From: an uncultured Bacilli bacterium
GTDB lineage: Bacteria > Bacillota_I > Bacilli_A > RF39 > UBA660
Assembly: GCA_934101225.1 (NCBI GenBank)
Contig: CAKOQK010000003.1
Location: forward strand, 1 to 64,000
DNA: 64,000 nt
Direction of reading: 5' to 3'
This document shows positions 52,905-61,249 of this stretch, piece after piece (the stretch's first letter is position 1; the number at the start of each line of letters is the position of its first letter). The notes under the pieces are model-generated. The model searched no databases. It saw nothing but the letters and a program-made list of their open reading frames with translations, and was not told the DNA's origin. The translations under genes and the position numbers were made by a program.

Positions 52905-53690
52905 CTAACCTAAAAACTTTTCATTTATTTTCTTAATAAAATTATATCCATTCTTTCTAAAACACTTTATCGTCTTATTTTCCATCAAAACTTCAACCTT
53001 ACTTATATTATTAAACACTTTATTTTCCCCATCAAACGTAATTAACAAATCATTCGTATCATTTAGAATCAAAGTTATTAATTTATTATCAGGAAGAACT
53101 AAAGGACCTAACAAATTACGATAAGTTTTACTATTTAAAGGTGCAATAGGTGTTATTTGTAAACTATGAAATGTATTATAAACAATAGCACCACCTAAAC
53201 TTAAATTATAAGCTGTCGAACCAAAACTAGTCGATATAACAACTCCATCTCCTACAAAATTTTCTAATTTCTCATTATCAATTTCAATATTTAATTTTAA
53301 AGTTTTAAAATCACTAGATCTAAACACAAATTCATTTAAAGCATTTAATTCATATATTTTATCTTTAACATATATTTTTGCTTTAACAACTTTAATTTCT
53401 TCTTTAAAATAATTATTATTTTTTAAATCATCAACCAGTTCATCTATATTTTCAACACTTATATCTTGAGCAAACCCAAGGGTTCCCGTATTAACTCCTA
53501 AAAATAAAGTATCACTATTAAAATTGGTTTCTCTAACCATTCTAAGAAAAGCCCCATCACCACCTATAGCAATAGCATAATCATAATTATCATTATCCAA
53601 AATAAATCCATTGTTTTCTAATTTCTTAGCTAACTTCTCATAAACCTCAATAGACTTTTCATTATTATTATAAAATATTTTAACTTTCAT
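52905..53690 (-). CDS. nadK: NAD kinase
   Basis: A 261-residue NAD kinase that makes NADP from NAD and ATP. The GGDG motif is AIGGDGAFLRMVRE; FLGVNTGTLGFAQD, ALNEFVFRSSD and DGVVISTSFGSTAYNLSLGG follow, all diagnostic. The C-terminal beta part contains FDGENKVF. Cytoplasmic. The gap to pncC is one base and to the aminotransferase reading frame 12 bases. It completes the route from nicotinamide to NADP encoded by this operon. Confidence 0.97.
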   Translation of the reverse strand: MKVKIFYNNNEKSIEVYEKLAKKLENNGFILDNDNYDYAIAIGGDGAFLRMVRETNFNSDTLFLGVNTGTLGFAQDISVENIDELVDDLKNNNYFKEEIKVVKAKIYVKDKIYELNALNEFVFRSSDFKTLKLNIEIDNEKLENFVGDGVVISTSFGSTAYNLSLGGAIVYNTFHSLQITPIAPLNSKTYRNLLGPLVLPDNKLITLILNDTNDLLITFDGENKVFNNISKVEVLMENKTIKCFRKNGYNFIKKINEKFLG

Positions 53691-53691
53691 T

Positions 53692-54159
53692 TTACTTATA
53701 AATCTCTAATAAGCTTTTACTTATATTCTCCATAATATATTTTTTATTATTTAATCTAGTATCATTTATCGCAATTAATTCATATTCATAATATTTATCA
53801 CTATTCTTATCATAAATAGCATAATAAATTTTATTATCATCACCAAATAAATTATTTTCGTCAACTCTATTAATCTTACCTGTAATCCCAACACCAATAT
53901 CGCTACTTGCAAAATCACTAATATTTTTAGCCATTTCTCTAGCTACATTCATACTATAAACTGAATATTTATCAATTACTTCCTTACTAACTCCCATTTT
54001 AATCTTATACTCATTAGAATAAGTAACTGCACTAAATTTTAAAACATTACTTGATCCATCAATATCTGTTATTGAACTTGCTACGAAACCTCCAGTACAT
54101 GACTCCATAGTTGCAATTGTCATTTTCTTTTCTATTAATAAATTAACTACATCCCTCAT
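53692..54159 (-). CDS. pncC: Nicotinamide-nucleotide amidase (CinA C-terminal domain)
   Basis: A 155-residue stand-alone CinA C-terminal domain (PncC), which deamidates NMN to nicotinate mononucleotide, feeding NadD. Motifs: MTIATMESCTGGFVASSITD (family T-A-E-S-C-T-G-G; here M-E-S-C with Ser-Cys kept), SAVTYSNEYKIKMGV, YSMNVAREMA and IGVGITGKI. No CinA N-terminal MoCF-like domain is attached. It overlaps nadD by 17 bases. The operon context strongly supports an NAD-recycling role. Confidence 0.88.
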   Translation of the reverse strand: MRDVVNLLIEKKMTIATMESCTGGFVASSITDIDGSSNVLKFSAVTYSNEYKIKMGVSKEVIDKYSVYSMNVAREMAKNISDFASSDIGVGITGKINRVDENNLFGDDNKIYYAIYDKNSDKYYEYELIAINDTRLNNKKYIMENISKSLLEIYK

Positions 54160-54706
54160 AAAGTTTTTCCTTTCTTATATACTCTAAAACATTTTTATCA
54201 AGATACTTTTTTATTATATCATCATTATCAATATTATTCCTAATAAAAGTAGAACTTATATCATTATTTAATATATCCATAACAACAACATTATCTTTTA
54301 CTTCTATCTTATCATCACCCCTATTAATAACTAATAACTTATAATTACTTAAAATATATTCACTATTTTTCCAATTACTAATTTGTTTTAAATTATCAGC
54401 TCCCAATATAAAATAAATCTCACTACCTAAATACTTCTTCTTAAAATAATCTAAAGTTTCATAAGTATAAACAACTCTATCTTGATTTTCATAATCACTT
54501 ACAATCATATCATCATAATATTTAGTCAATATTTTAAGCATCTCTAATCTATATTTTATATCAACAAGATCATCTTTACTATATTTATTACCTGTTGGAA
54601 CAAATATTACTTTATCTAAATACTTAAGTCTTAATAACTCCTTAGCAATATTTAAATGCATTAAGTGAGGAGGATTAAATGATCCTCCAAAAACTCCTAT
54701 TCTCAT
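54143..54706 (-). CDS. nadD: Nicotinate-nucleotide adenylyltransferase
   Basis: A 187-residue NadD that adenylates nicotinate mononucleotide to deamido-NAD. Signatures: GVFGGSFNPPHLMHLNIA (with (H/T)xxH), FVPTGNKYSK, YFILGADNLKQISNWKN, and the C-terminal ISSTFIRNNI (I-S-S-T-x-I-R). No fused HD (YqeK) domain. It starts 2 bases after nadE ends and overlaps pncC. Confidence 0.96.
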   Translation of the reverse strand: MRIGVFGGSFNPPHLMHLNIAKELLRLKYLDKVIFVPTGNKYSKDDLVDIKYRLEMLKILTKYYDDMIVSDYENQDRVVYTYETLDYFKKKYLGSEIYFILGADNLKQISNWKNSEYILSNYKLLVINRGDDKIEVKDNVVVMDILNNDISSTFIRNNIDNDDIIKKYLDKNVLEYIRKEKLYEGCS

Positions 54707-54708
54707 AA

Positions 54709-55458
54709 CTATCTTTTTAAATAAGGAATAGTATATTTATGTAAAGAATTATTATGTAATTTTTCTATTTTACTTTTAACAATCTCATCATCTAATACAC
54801 CACTTAAATACTTTTCTATATCACTATATTTAACACCTAACTTATCTTCATCACTTAATCCAGATAATCCATCACTTGGCTCTTTATATAAAATCTTATC
54901 TGGAACATTTAGATATTCACCTATAGCAATAACTTCACTAACCGTATAATCTGTTAAAACACCAATATCATGAACTGAATCTCCACCTTTAGTAAAATAT
55001 CCAACATAACTTTCACATTTATTGCTTGTACCAGCAACTATATAAGTTTTACCTTTAATAGCCGAATATAACGCTGCTAAATAATAACAACTTGCCATTC
55101 TAAGTCTTGGTTTTAAATTAATTTCACTGTTTTTTAACTCGTCACTTGTAAAATTACCTAACTTCTTAATTTCCTTAGTAAATACATCATAAGTATCAGT
55201 TAAATCTAAATTAATTAATTCAAAACCAAATGTATCAGCAACTAACTTAGCATCTTTTTTATCTTCCTCATTAGAGTGACATGGTAAAGTAACACCTAAT
55301 ACATTTTCTCTTCCAATAGCATCACACATAATAGCTGCTACAACTGCTGAATCTTTACCACCACTTATGCCTAAAACACATCCTCCTAAATTATTCTTTT
55401 TATAATATTCTCTAATAAAATTAATTAACTTTTTAGTTTCTACTTCTTTATTAAACAT
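54709..55458 (-). CDS. nadE: NH3-dependent NAD synthetase
   Basis: A 249-residue NadE converting deamido-NAD to NAD using ammonia and ATP. The PP-loop is CVLGISGGKDSAVVAAIM; NLKPRLRMASCYYLAAL, VAGTSNKCESYVGYFTKGGDS and PSDGLSGLSDEDKLG follow. There is no nitrilase (glutaminase) domain, so it depends on free ammonia, typical of short bacterial NadE. It overlaps the Nudix gene by 19 bases, consistent with coupled translation. Confidence 0.96.
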   Translation of the reverse strand: MFNKEVETKKLINFIREYYKKNNLGGCVLGISGGKDSAVVAAIMCDAIGRENVLGVTLPCHSNEEDKKDAKLVADTFGFELINLDLTDTYDVFTKEIKKLGNFTSDELKNSEINLKPRLRMASCYYLAALYSAIKGKTYIVAGTSNKCESYVGYFTKGGDSVHDIGVLTDYTVSEVIAIGEYLNVPDKILYKEPSDGLSGLSDEDKLGVKYSDIEKYLSGVLDDEIVKSKIEKLHNNSLHKYTIPYLKR

Positions 55459-56042
55459 AACCCATTCCTTCTTTCCTTTTCTAAACTAATTGCTAAAAGT
55501 GAATTAGCATCTTTTATATAATTATTATCTATTAATTTATCTAAATCTTCAAAACTACACTTAATAACCTTAACAAATTCACCATCATCTAAACTTTGAT
55601 TACTAAATAATTTACAACCTTTAAAAACAAATATATGATTTAAAGCACCACTTATTCCTTGATCTTGATAAAAAGCCTTAATGTAATGAGTCTCACTAGG
55701 AACATAGCCAGTCTCCTCTAAAAACTCCCTTTTAGCAGCATCTAATATTGATTCATTATCATTAACATATCCAGCTGGTAAATTAGCAAGAACGCCTTCC
55801 TTAGTAAACACTCTAGGTTCTAAGGATAAAAGCACATCCCCAAACTCAGTATAACCTAAAATTATAACAGCATCCCTTCTTTTACCTAATTTAAGTAATT
55901 CTTCTCTAATAATTTGTTCTCCGTTATTTAAAGTAACCAAATAACTAATAGAACTTAAAAACTTCTTATCACTATTTATTATTTCCATCTTTAAAGTTTT
56001 TAACTCTTCAATTTGTTTATCTATTAATTCCAAATTGATCAT
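55440..56042 (-). CDS. Nudix hydrolase, ADP-ribose/NAD-related
   Basis: A 200-residue Nudix enzyme with an intact box: GYVNDNESILDAAKREFLEETGY (G-x5-E-x7-R-E-U-x-E-E-x-G-U). The N-terminal part (SSISYLVTLNNGEQIIREELLKLGKRRDAVIILGYTEFGDVLLSLEPR) resembles ADP-ribose pyrophosphatases. Within an NAD salvage operon, hydrolysis of ADP-ribose (or a related pyridine-nucleotide breakdown product) is the most likely job. If so, it would also set the level of the NrtR ligand. ATG overlaps the pncB stop (ATGA). Confidence 0.88.
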   Translation of the reverse strand: MINLELIDKQIEELKTLKMEIINSDKKFLSSISYLVTLNNGEQIIREELLKLGKRRDAVIILGYTEFGDVLLSLEPRVFTKEGVLANLPAGYVNDNESILDAAKREFLEETGYVPSETHYIKAFYQDQGISGALNHIFVFKGCKLFSNQSLDDGEFVKVIKCSFEDLDKLIDNNYIKDANSLLAISLEKERRNGLCLIKK

Positions 56043-57496
56043 AATCTCTTAACCTTACCAATCATTTCTTTTTTAAACTTGGCATATTCACTAGTTCCTG
56101 ATACATGATATGTTTGCGGATTCATCTCTCTTTTAACTTCCGGATAAATAGTACTCATTTGCATATCAACATACTCTTTTAATTCATTAATACTTAAATC
56201 TTCAAATACAAGTTTTCCATCAATAAATATTTCTTTTTGCAAACGTTCAACTCTAAAATTATTTAAAGTCTTTTGATTAATAAAATCTTTTAAATCAATA
56301 ATTAATAGATTATCCCTAGAAAGTTTTTCTCCTCTTCTAACCATTACATCTGCTAAAGCATAACCAGTCTCATTATCATACAATCTATATAAATCTTTAA
56401 AATCAGGATTAATTGTTTTTATAGGATCCTCACTAACTTTAATTTTAGGTATTCTCTTATCACCATCTAAAATAGCAACTTCTTTATAAACACATCCCAT
56501 TCTTCCTTCTGGTTTAGAAATATTATCTCCAACTCCTAAAGAATCAAACTTAGCGCCTTGTTCAGTTAAAGATCTAATCGTATTTGCATTAAGTCCATTA
56601 CTTAAACAAATTGTTGCATCATTAAGTCCTGCATCATCTAACATTTTTCTAGCCTTTTTAGATAAATAAGCTAAATCTCCTGAATCAATTCTAATTCCTT
56701 TTAAACGATATCCATTAGGAATTAAATATTCTTTAGCAACTCTTATCGCATTAGGAATACCACTTCTTAAAGTATCATAAGTATCAACAAGCAATAATGT
56801 TTCATTTGGATAACTCTTAGCATATGCTAAAAATGCTTCATATTCACTATCAAAAGATTCAATATAACTATGTGCTTGAGTACCAAGTGCTTTTTGTCCA
56901 ATCATACTTGCTGCAATAACATTACTTGTTCCCGAACAACCAGCCATAACACCATACAAAGAAGCATCAATTGCAGCATCAAGTCCATCTGCTCTTCTAG
57001 CACCAAACTCCATAACCTTAACATTTTTAGGAGTTGCTTCAATAATTCTTCTAGCCCCAGTTGCATGTTCCATTGCTCCATTAAGAAGTGATAACACAGC
57101 AGTTTCAATAATTTGTGCTTCAATTAAAGGAGCCTCAACTGTTAAAATAGGTTCATTTGGAAATACTGGAGTTCCATCAGGTATCGCATAAATATTTCCC
57201 GTAAACTTAAAATCTTTTAAATAATTAATAAATTCTTCGCCATAACCTAAACTTTTAAAATATTCTAAATCATTATCACTAAACTTTAAATTATTAATAT
57301 ATTCAATAACTTTATCAACACCAGCCATTAAAGCATAACCACCATTACTTGGTACTTTTCTAAAAAATACATCAAAAACCCCAACTGTATCTTTCATACC
57401 ACTTTCAAAATATGAATTAGCCATATTAAGTTCATATTGATCAGTTAACATACTATAATTTTTATTTAATCTTACATATCCATCTTCTAATTTCAT
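56039..57496 (-). CDS. pncB: Nicotinate phosphoribosyltransferase
   Basis: A 485-residue NAPRTase converting nicotinate and PRPP to nicotinate mononucleotide. Recognisable segments: SMLTDQYELNMANSYF at the N-terminus, EFGARRADGLDAAIDAS (phosphoribosyl contacts), GTSNVIAASMIGQKALGTQAHSYI with the HSY motif, LLVDTYDTLRSGIPNAI, IRIDSGDLAYLSK and ICLSNGLN. Cytoplasmic. It follows pncA by about 2 bases and overlaps the Nudix gene by 4. Confidence 0.97.
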   Translation of the reverse strand: MKLEDGYVRLNKNYSMLTDQYELNMANSYFESGMKDTVGVFDVFFRKVPSNGGYALMAGVDKVIEYINNLKFSDNDLEYFKSLGYGEEFINYLKDFKFTGNIYAIPDGTPVFPNEPILTVEAPLIEAQIIETAVLSLLNGAMEHATGARRIIEATPKNVKVMEFGARRADGLDAAIDASLYGVMAGCSGTSNVIAASMIGQKALGTQAHSYIESFDSEYEAFLAYAKSYPNETLLLVDTYDTLRSGIPNAIRVAKEYLIPNGYRLKGIRIDSGDLAYLSKKARKMLDDAGLNDATICLSNGLNANTIRSLTEQGAKFDSLGVGDNISKPEGRMGCVYKEVAILDGDKRIPKIKVSEDPIKTINPDFKDLYRLYDNETGYALADVMVRRGEKLSRDNLLIIDLKDFINQKTLNNFRVERLQKEIFIDGKLVFEDLSINELKEYVDMQMSTIYPEVKREMNPQTYHVSGTSEYAKFKKEMIGKVKRL

Positions 57497-57498
57497 AA

Positions 57499-58128
57499 TT
57501 ATCTCATTCCTTTTCTTAATTCTTTTATTTTTAAATCTTCATAATTATTAACATAAATTGCACCTGCTTGTTCCATAACTTTTCTAGCTATATCTTTCCA
57601 CATTTGTCTATTATGATATGGACTATCAAAAGTATCTACACAACTACCAACAACATATATATCAACATCTCTATTAATTTCATCCATAAATCTAGCATAA
57701 GTTCTAACAAAATCCATAACACATAAATCTTCACAAACTCCCATAATGACAGTTTCTTTTAAATTCTTCATATTTTTAATATCTTGTCTTAACTTATCAT
57801 TAAGCATCCCATTTATTGAATTCTTATGGTAAACTCTTGTATTAACATAATCCATATACTTTAAAAATTCAGGTATAAAATTAGCTTCTAAAGTATCCTT
57901 AATACAATGAGGAGGATAACTCATAAACTCCTTGCAATCTTTATCATGCCACTCTCCGATAAAATTAATACTTTCCCCACTTTTAACAAAGTCATCAATT
58001 ACTCTTACTTGTTCAGGTACTAATTCATTATATGAAGGATTAGCCATCGCACCTGTATTAACAAACCCTTCTACCATATCAATAAGATATACACTTTTTT
58101 CAAATTCATTTAATTCTTTTTCTTTCAT
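57499..58128 (-). CDS. pncA: Nicotinamidase (isochorismatase fold)
   Basis: A cysteine hydrolase of about 209 residues in the isochorismatase superfamily, in the position of nicotinamidase (nicotinamide to nicotinate). The catalytic Asp is in VYLIDMVEGFVN, the metal/active-site region GEWHDKDCKEF, and the nucleophilic Cys in VIMGVCEDLCVMDFVRTYA. The cis-peptide G-V-C-x-D-x-C-V pattern is typical. It lacks the exact D-x-H of E. coli PncA but is close to firmicute forms. I take ATG at 58128 as start (AAAGG nine bases before). First gene of the NAD operon, directly behind two palindromic sites. Confidence 0.88.
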   Translation of the reverse strand: MKEKELNEFEKSVYLIDMVEGFVNTGAMANPSYNELVPEQVRVIDDFVKSGESINFIGEWHDKDCKEFMSYPPHCIKDTLEANFIPEFLKYMDYVNTRVYHKNSINGMLNDKLRQDIKNMKNLKETVIMGVCEDLCVMDFVRTYARFMDEINRDVDIYVVGSCVDTFDSPYHNRQMWKDIARKVMEQAGAIYVNNYEDLKIKELRKGMR

Positions 58129-58147
58129 ATTTACCATCCTTTCTTTT

Positions 58148-58172
58148 TGTTATTAATATTTTATTAATATCA
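58148..58172. promoter_or_regulatory. Palindromic operator, distal copy (NAD operon)
   Basis: A 25-bp imperfect palindrome TGTTATTAA-N7-TTAATATCA (one arm mismatch) between the promoter and the pncA start. It matches 58206-58230, with 58 bases between equivalent positions. Confidence 0.75.
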
Positions 58173-58205
58173 AACTTTAAAATTTATCAAGAGTATTCTT
58201 CCTCT

Positions 58206-58230
58206 TGTTATTAACATTATATTAATAACA
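58206..58230. promoter_or_regulatory. Palindromic operator over the NAD-operon -10
   Basis: A perfect 25-bp palindrome TGTTATTAA-N7-TTAATAACA; the minus-strand TATAAT (58216-58221) lies in its centre. Binding here would block RNA polymerase directly. Candidate site for the NrtR-like protein at 49753-50568. Confidence 0.8.
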
Positions 58231-58244
58231 TAAACAAAAGTCAA
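58216..58244 (-). promoter_or_regulatory. Promoter of the NAD salvage operon
   Basis: TTGACT (58239-58244), 17-base spacer, perfect TATAAT (58216-58221) on the minus strand, about 90 bases upstream of pncA. Confidence 0.9.
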
Positions 58245-58275
58245 TACTCTTTTTAACATTTTAATAAAAACAAAT

Positions 58276-58297
58276 AAAAAAGCTAACAAACGTTAAC
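58276..58297 (-). terminator. Terminator upstream of the NAD operon
   Basis: Minus strand: GTTAAC-GTTT-GTTAGC (one G-U pair) followed by six T. It follows the surface-protein remnant and the ATP-grasp gene and isolates the NAD promoter. Confidence 0.7.
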
Positions 58298-58306
58298 TTT
58301 AAATTA

Positions 58307-58468
58307 TTATTTTAATTTATAAGGATTAGATTTAGAACCATTACCACTAATAATATTTATATTTGATTTGAGGTAAATTGAAGGATATACAAAATTAGAA
58401 TATGTAACACAATGAGCATCACTACTGTTCCTATCATTACATATACTTTTATTTGTTCTTCTTTTTAT
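58307..58468 (-). pseudogene. Internally deleted remnant of a surface-protein gene
   Basis: The upstream part reads EEQIKVYVMIGTVVMLIV, nearly the same as residues 5-22 of the surface protein at 17941-19257 (EEQIKVYVILGTIIMLIV). It is then joined, in another register, to a typical C-terminal end VTYSNFVYPSIYLKS / NINIISGNGSKSNPYKLK and TAA at 58307. The middle (hundreds of codons) is missing and there is no start codon. So a second member of this surface family once stood here and was lost by internal deletion. It overlaps nothing else and directly follows the ATP-grasp stop codon. Confidence 0.75.
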
Positions 58469-59461
58469 TTACAAATCAATATCCATATATTCTTTATATT
58501 TAGGAATTAACCCAATATGTTCTTTAGATAAGCTTGGTTTAGGTTGAAATACCCCGGGGAAAGAATTTCCTTCAATTATTACCGGTCCATCATTCGTAAT
58601 TGCAACATCCCACCCAATATATTTAATAGTAGGTACTAACTTAGCTGCTTCTATAACCATATCACAAGCATCCTTATATAAAGGCACTTTAAATCCAATA
58701 ATCTTCTTATATGTAATTGGATGTTCTTCATAAATGTTATCCGCTTGATCAATAGCTGGAACAATCACAATTCCTCTATCATTAACAAAAGTGTACATAG
58801 ATCCACTCGAAAAATTATCTGTACATCCACCATTACCTATTTTAAAAACACTATTTAAAACATAAGCATCATTTCCATCATAAAAAGTAAATAATCTCAA
58901 AGTATTAACAGAACCATCATATAATTTATTTATTTCATCATGTTGTTTAATTACTTCTTCAACTAAATTTTGTTTTAATCCTGTAATTACCTTATAAAGT
59001 TCCTGAACATTATTGTCTACTTCATATTTCATAACTCCTTTACCACCTTCACCATCAATTGGTTTAGCAATAAATTCCTTATGTTTATCCGTAAACTCTT
59101 TAAAATCATCAAAATTATCAACTTTTAAATAATCTCTTTTAATATAATCTTTAAATTTATCATTAAATAATACCTTATCATCTAACAAATTAAAATCATC
59201 TTTATTATTATATTTTCTAATAATCATATTATTTTTAGTTCTAGTTAAATAAGTTTTTCTTTCATCTTTATTAAGTAAATAAAATTCAAACTCCTGATAA
59301 TCATAATACCCAGCACCATATTTAAAACCACAATAAATCATATCTATTAATATAAATAAAGTTAATTTATGTTCTTTTTTAGCTATCCTTTTAGCTATTT
59401 TAATCATATTCTTATAATCTAAAGTTCTTATACATTTAAATATATATTTTAATTTATTCAT
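58469..59461 (-). CDS. Sugar-transfer-associated ATP-grasp protein
   Basis: A 330-residue protein of the ATPgrasp_ST group. Visible are FIAKPIDGEGGKGVMKYEV (ATP-binding loop), LVEEVIKQHDEINKLYDGSVNTLRLFTF, and TDNFSSGSMYTFV. The metal-binding end is KYIGWDVAITNDGPVIIEGNSFPG. Members of this group are found in polysaccharide or cell-surface gene sets and are thought to ligate amino groups, but the reaction is not established. The N-terminus is basic and helical. It lies between the surface-protein remnant and a membrane protein/spoIIP pair. Confidence 0.8.
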   Translation of the reverse strand: MNKLKYIFKCIRTLDYKNMIKIAKRIAKKEHKLTLFILIDMIYCGFKYGAGYYDYQEFEFYLLNKDERKTYLTRTKNNMIIRKYNNKDDFNLLDDKVLFNDKFKDYIKRDYLKVDNFDDFKEFTDKHKEFIAKPIDGEGGKGVMKYEVDNNVQELYKVITGLKQNLVEEVIKQHDEINKLYDGSVNTLRLFTFYDGNDAYVLNSVFKIGNGGCTDNFSSGSMYTFVNDRGIVIVPAIDQADNIYEEHPITYKKIIGFKVPLYKDACDMVIEAAKLVPTIKYIGWDVAITNDGPVIIEGNSFPGVFQPKPSLSKEHIGLIPKYKEYMDIDL

Positions 59462-59494
59462 CTATTCATCACTACTTAATCTTATCATATTGCT

Positions 59495-59833
59495 TTAACT
59501 AAATAAAGTTTTAATTATTTTAAGAAAGAAATCAATACTTTTATTAACTCCCTTATCAATCGCATTAGATATACCAAGTCCTAAAGAAGAATATTTATTA
59601 TTATATTCCTTAACACTTGTATCAATATAATTATTTATATCAACTTCTTTACCTTCAGCCACATCTTTTTCAAATCTTTCTATTGCTTCTTTTGTTAAAT
59701 TAGTTTTACTTTGTAATCTTGATTCATAATAACCAGTTTGATTAGCAAAATATAAAGTTATAAATAATATAACTAACAAATAAAATATTCTTTTAGCGTT
59801 CTTATTAATCTTACTTTTAGGTTTATCATCCAT
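59495..59833 (-). CDS. Small membrane protein next to spoIIP
   Basis: A 112-residue protein with a basic N-terminus (KPKSKINKNAKR), one membrane segment (IFYLLVILFITLYFANQTGYY) and an extracytoplasmic helical part (KEAIERFEKDVAEGKEVDINNYIDTSVKEY) ending in a hydrophobic amphipathic tail. No family is recognised. It begins directly after the spoIIP stop codon, so it is translated from the same mRNA and may work with SpoIIP at the membrane. Confidence 0.7.
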   Translation of the reverse strand: MDDKPKSKINKNAKRIFYLLVILFITLYFANQTGYYESRLQSKTNLTKEAIERFEKDVAEGKEVDINNYIDTSVKEYNNKYSSLGLGISNAIDKGVNKSIDFFLKIIKTLFS

Positions 59834-60757
59834 TTAATTTTCACTTCCTATCACATTACCAATAATCTCCGCTAAGGCTAGCACTGAATTATATACCTCA
59901 TTAAAATTATTATTATTGCCTCCTACTTCTATTAAAAAGACATTACCACTAAAATCTTGATTAAAAGTATTCTTTTTAGCATAAAGTATATCTCTTGAAA
60001 GCCCCGGATATTTTTCTTTAGTATATTCATTTAATTTAACCATTAATGCTTCATTTTTTTCATACCCATCATAATTCATACCTAACACATACATAATTCT
60101 TGCATAACTTTTATTATTAATGTTGGTTGTTATTGAAACACTATCTCTATGTAAATCAAGATAATATTTAATACTAGGATATTTTTCTTTAGTTCTCTCA
60201 AGCCACAACCTACTTGCACTATAAGAATCTTTATAACTCCAACCATGTTCATTTAAAACCGTTTTTATATTTTCATCTTCAACAACAGAATATACATTAT
60301 ATTTTTCAAGTTCTTGCTTTAAAATATTCCCCGCCATATATACAGTTGGAGTTATATTATAATTAGCTAAACTACTACTAACATATTCTTCAGTCTGATG
60401 AGTATTATAAATATATAGTATTGGTTCTTTTTTACTATCATTTACTTTATCATTATTATCTTTATTATCTCCATTATCACTATAAACCTTTTTAATATCC
60501 TCAGCCATTTCTATGCCTGAAAATGTACTTTTTAAAATAGTTTCAGGTCCCGATAAATTAAAATTAATTATATCTAAAAAAGATAAATCATTACTATAAT
60601 TTAAAGAATCACTTATTAAATTATTAGCAATATCAATACTAGGACATCCTTTAAATATTTTTATTGACAACATAGTAGATACTAAAATTATCATTAATAA
60701 AGTCATTACTCTAATCCTATTATAATTAGCTCTTTTTCTAGCTATAAATCTTTTCAT
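59834..60757 (-). CDS. spoIIP: Stage II sporulation protein P-like amidase/endopeptidase
   Basis: A 307-residue SpoIIP homologue: one N-terminal membrane segment (VMTLLMIILVSTMLSIKIF), a variable linker, and the amidase-fold domain with ILYIYNTHQTEEYVS (first zinc His), KYYLDLHRDSVS (second His), and FLIEVGGNNNNFNEV (catalytic Glu). SpoIIP cleaves peptidoglycan stems and glycans during engulfment with SpoIID and SpoIIM. Here it may serve sporulation or a general wall-remodelling function. It is followed immediately by a small membrane protein. Confidence 0.88.
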   Translation of the reverse strand: MKRFIARKRANYNRIRVMTLLMIILVSTMLSIKIFKGCPSIDIANNLISDSLNYSNDLSFLDIINFNLSGPETILKSTFSGIEMAEDIKKVYSDNGDNKDNNDKVNDSKKEPILYIYNTHQTEEYVSSSLANYNITPTVYMAGNILKQELEKYNVYSVVEDENIKTVLNEHGWSYKDSYSASRLWLERTKEKYPSIKYYLDLHRDSVSITTNINNKSYARIMYVLGMNYDGYEKNEALMVKLNEYTKEKYPGLSRDILYAKKNTFNQDFSGNVFLIEVGGNNNNFNEVYNSVLALAEIIGNVIGSEN

Positions 60758-60836
60758 ATATTATCTATCACCATCAATAATATATATTATATTTATTAAA
60801 ATAAATGTAGAATAAAAGAAAAAAGAAAATAATTTC

Positions 60837-61166
60837 TCAATTTTCTTCTAAATCTAAATTTATAACTAAATTATTTTCTATACTACAACTACCACCTTTA
60901 TTTATAAATATATTATTAATTACATTTTCTAAAGATTCTTCACTTTTATTTTGCATCTCAATTAAAAGACTATTATTAGGCTTAATTTTATATAAATTAT
61001 CTTTTTCTTCATAAATTATTTCATAACTATATAATTTATTATTTAAATTACAATTAAGAGTTAATAAAGTATTATTATTTTCTTCAACTATACTTGTTCT
61101 ATAACCAACTGCTATTAACATAAGTATTAATGGTATACTTACAATAAATATTTTTACTTTTTTCAT
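60837..61166 (-). CDS. Small secreted or membrane-anchored protein
   Basis: About 109 residues: KKVKIFIVSIPLILMLIAVGYRTS forms a signal anchor, followed by a small domain (NTLLTLNCNLNNKLYSYEIIYEEKDNLYKIKPNNSLLIEMQ) with two Cys that could form a disulfide. There is no lipobox. The start at ATG 61166 has TGGTG six bases before it; the TTG at 61178 overlaps that site. Function unknown; conserved-looking position upstream of spoIIP. Confidence 0.65.
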   Translation of the reverse strand: MKKVKIFIVSIPLILMLIAVGYRTSIVEENNNTLLTLNCNLNNKLYSYEIIYEEKDNLYKIKPNNSLLIEMQNKSEESLENVINNIFINKGGSCSIENNLVINLDLEEN

Positions 61167-61221
61167 ATTCATCACCAATTTGTAAAACCTACTATAGCAA
61201 CAATATTTTTTTATATCAAGA

Positions 61222-61249
61222 AAAAAATAGAGTTTTTTCTCTATTTTTT
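61222..61249 (-). terminator. Terminator of the DUF5411-like gene
   Basis: AAAAAATAGAG and CTCTATTTTTT form an 11-bp stem around a 6-base loop, overlapping the stop codon at 61241, with a T-run on the minus strand. Confidence 0.85.

Noticed and set aside
56870..57123. Frames on both strands within pncB
   Set aside because: Shadows of a strongly conserved gene; no start signals.
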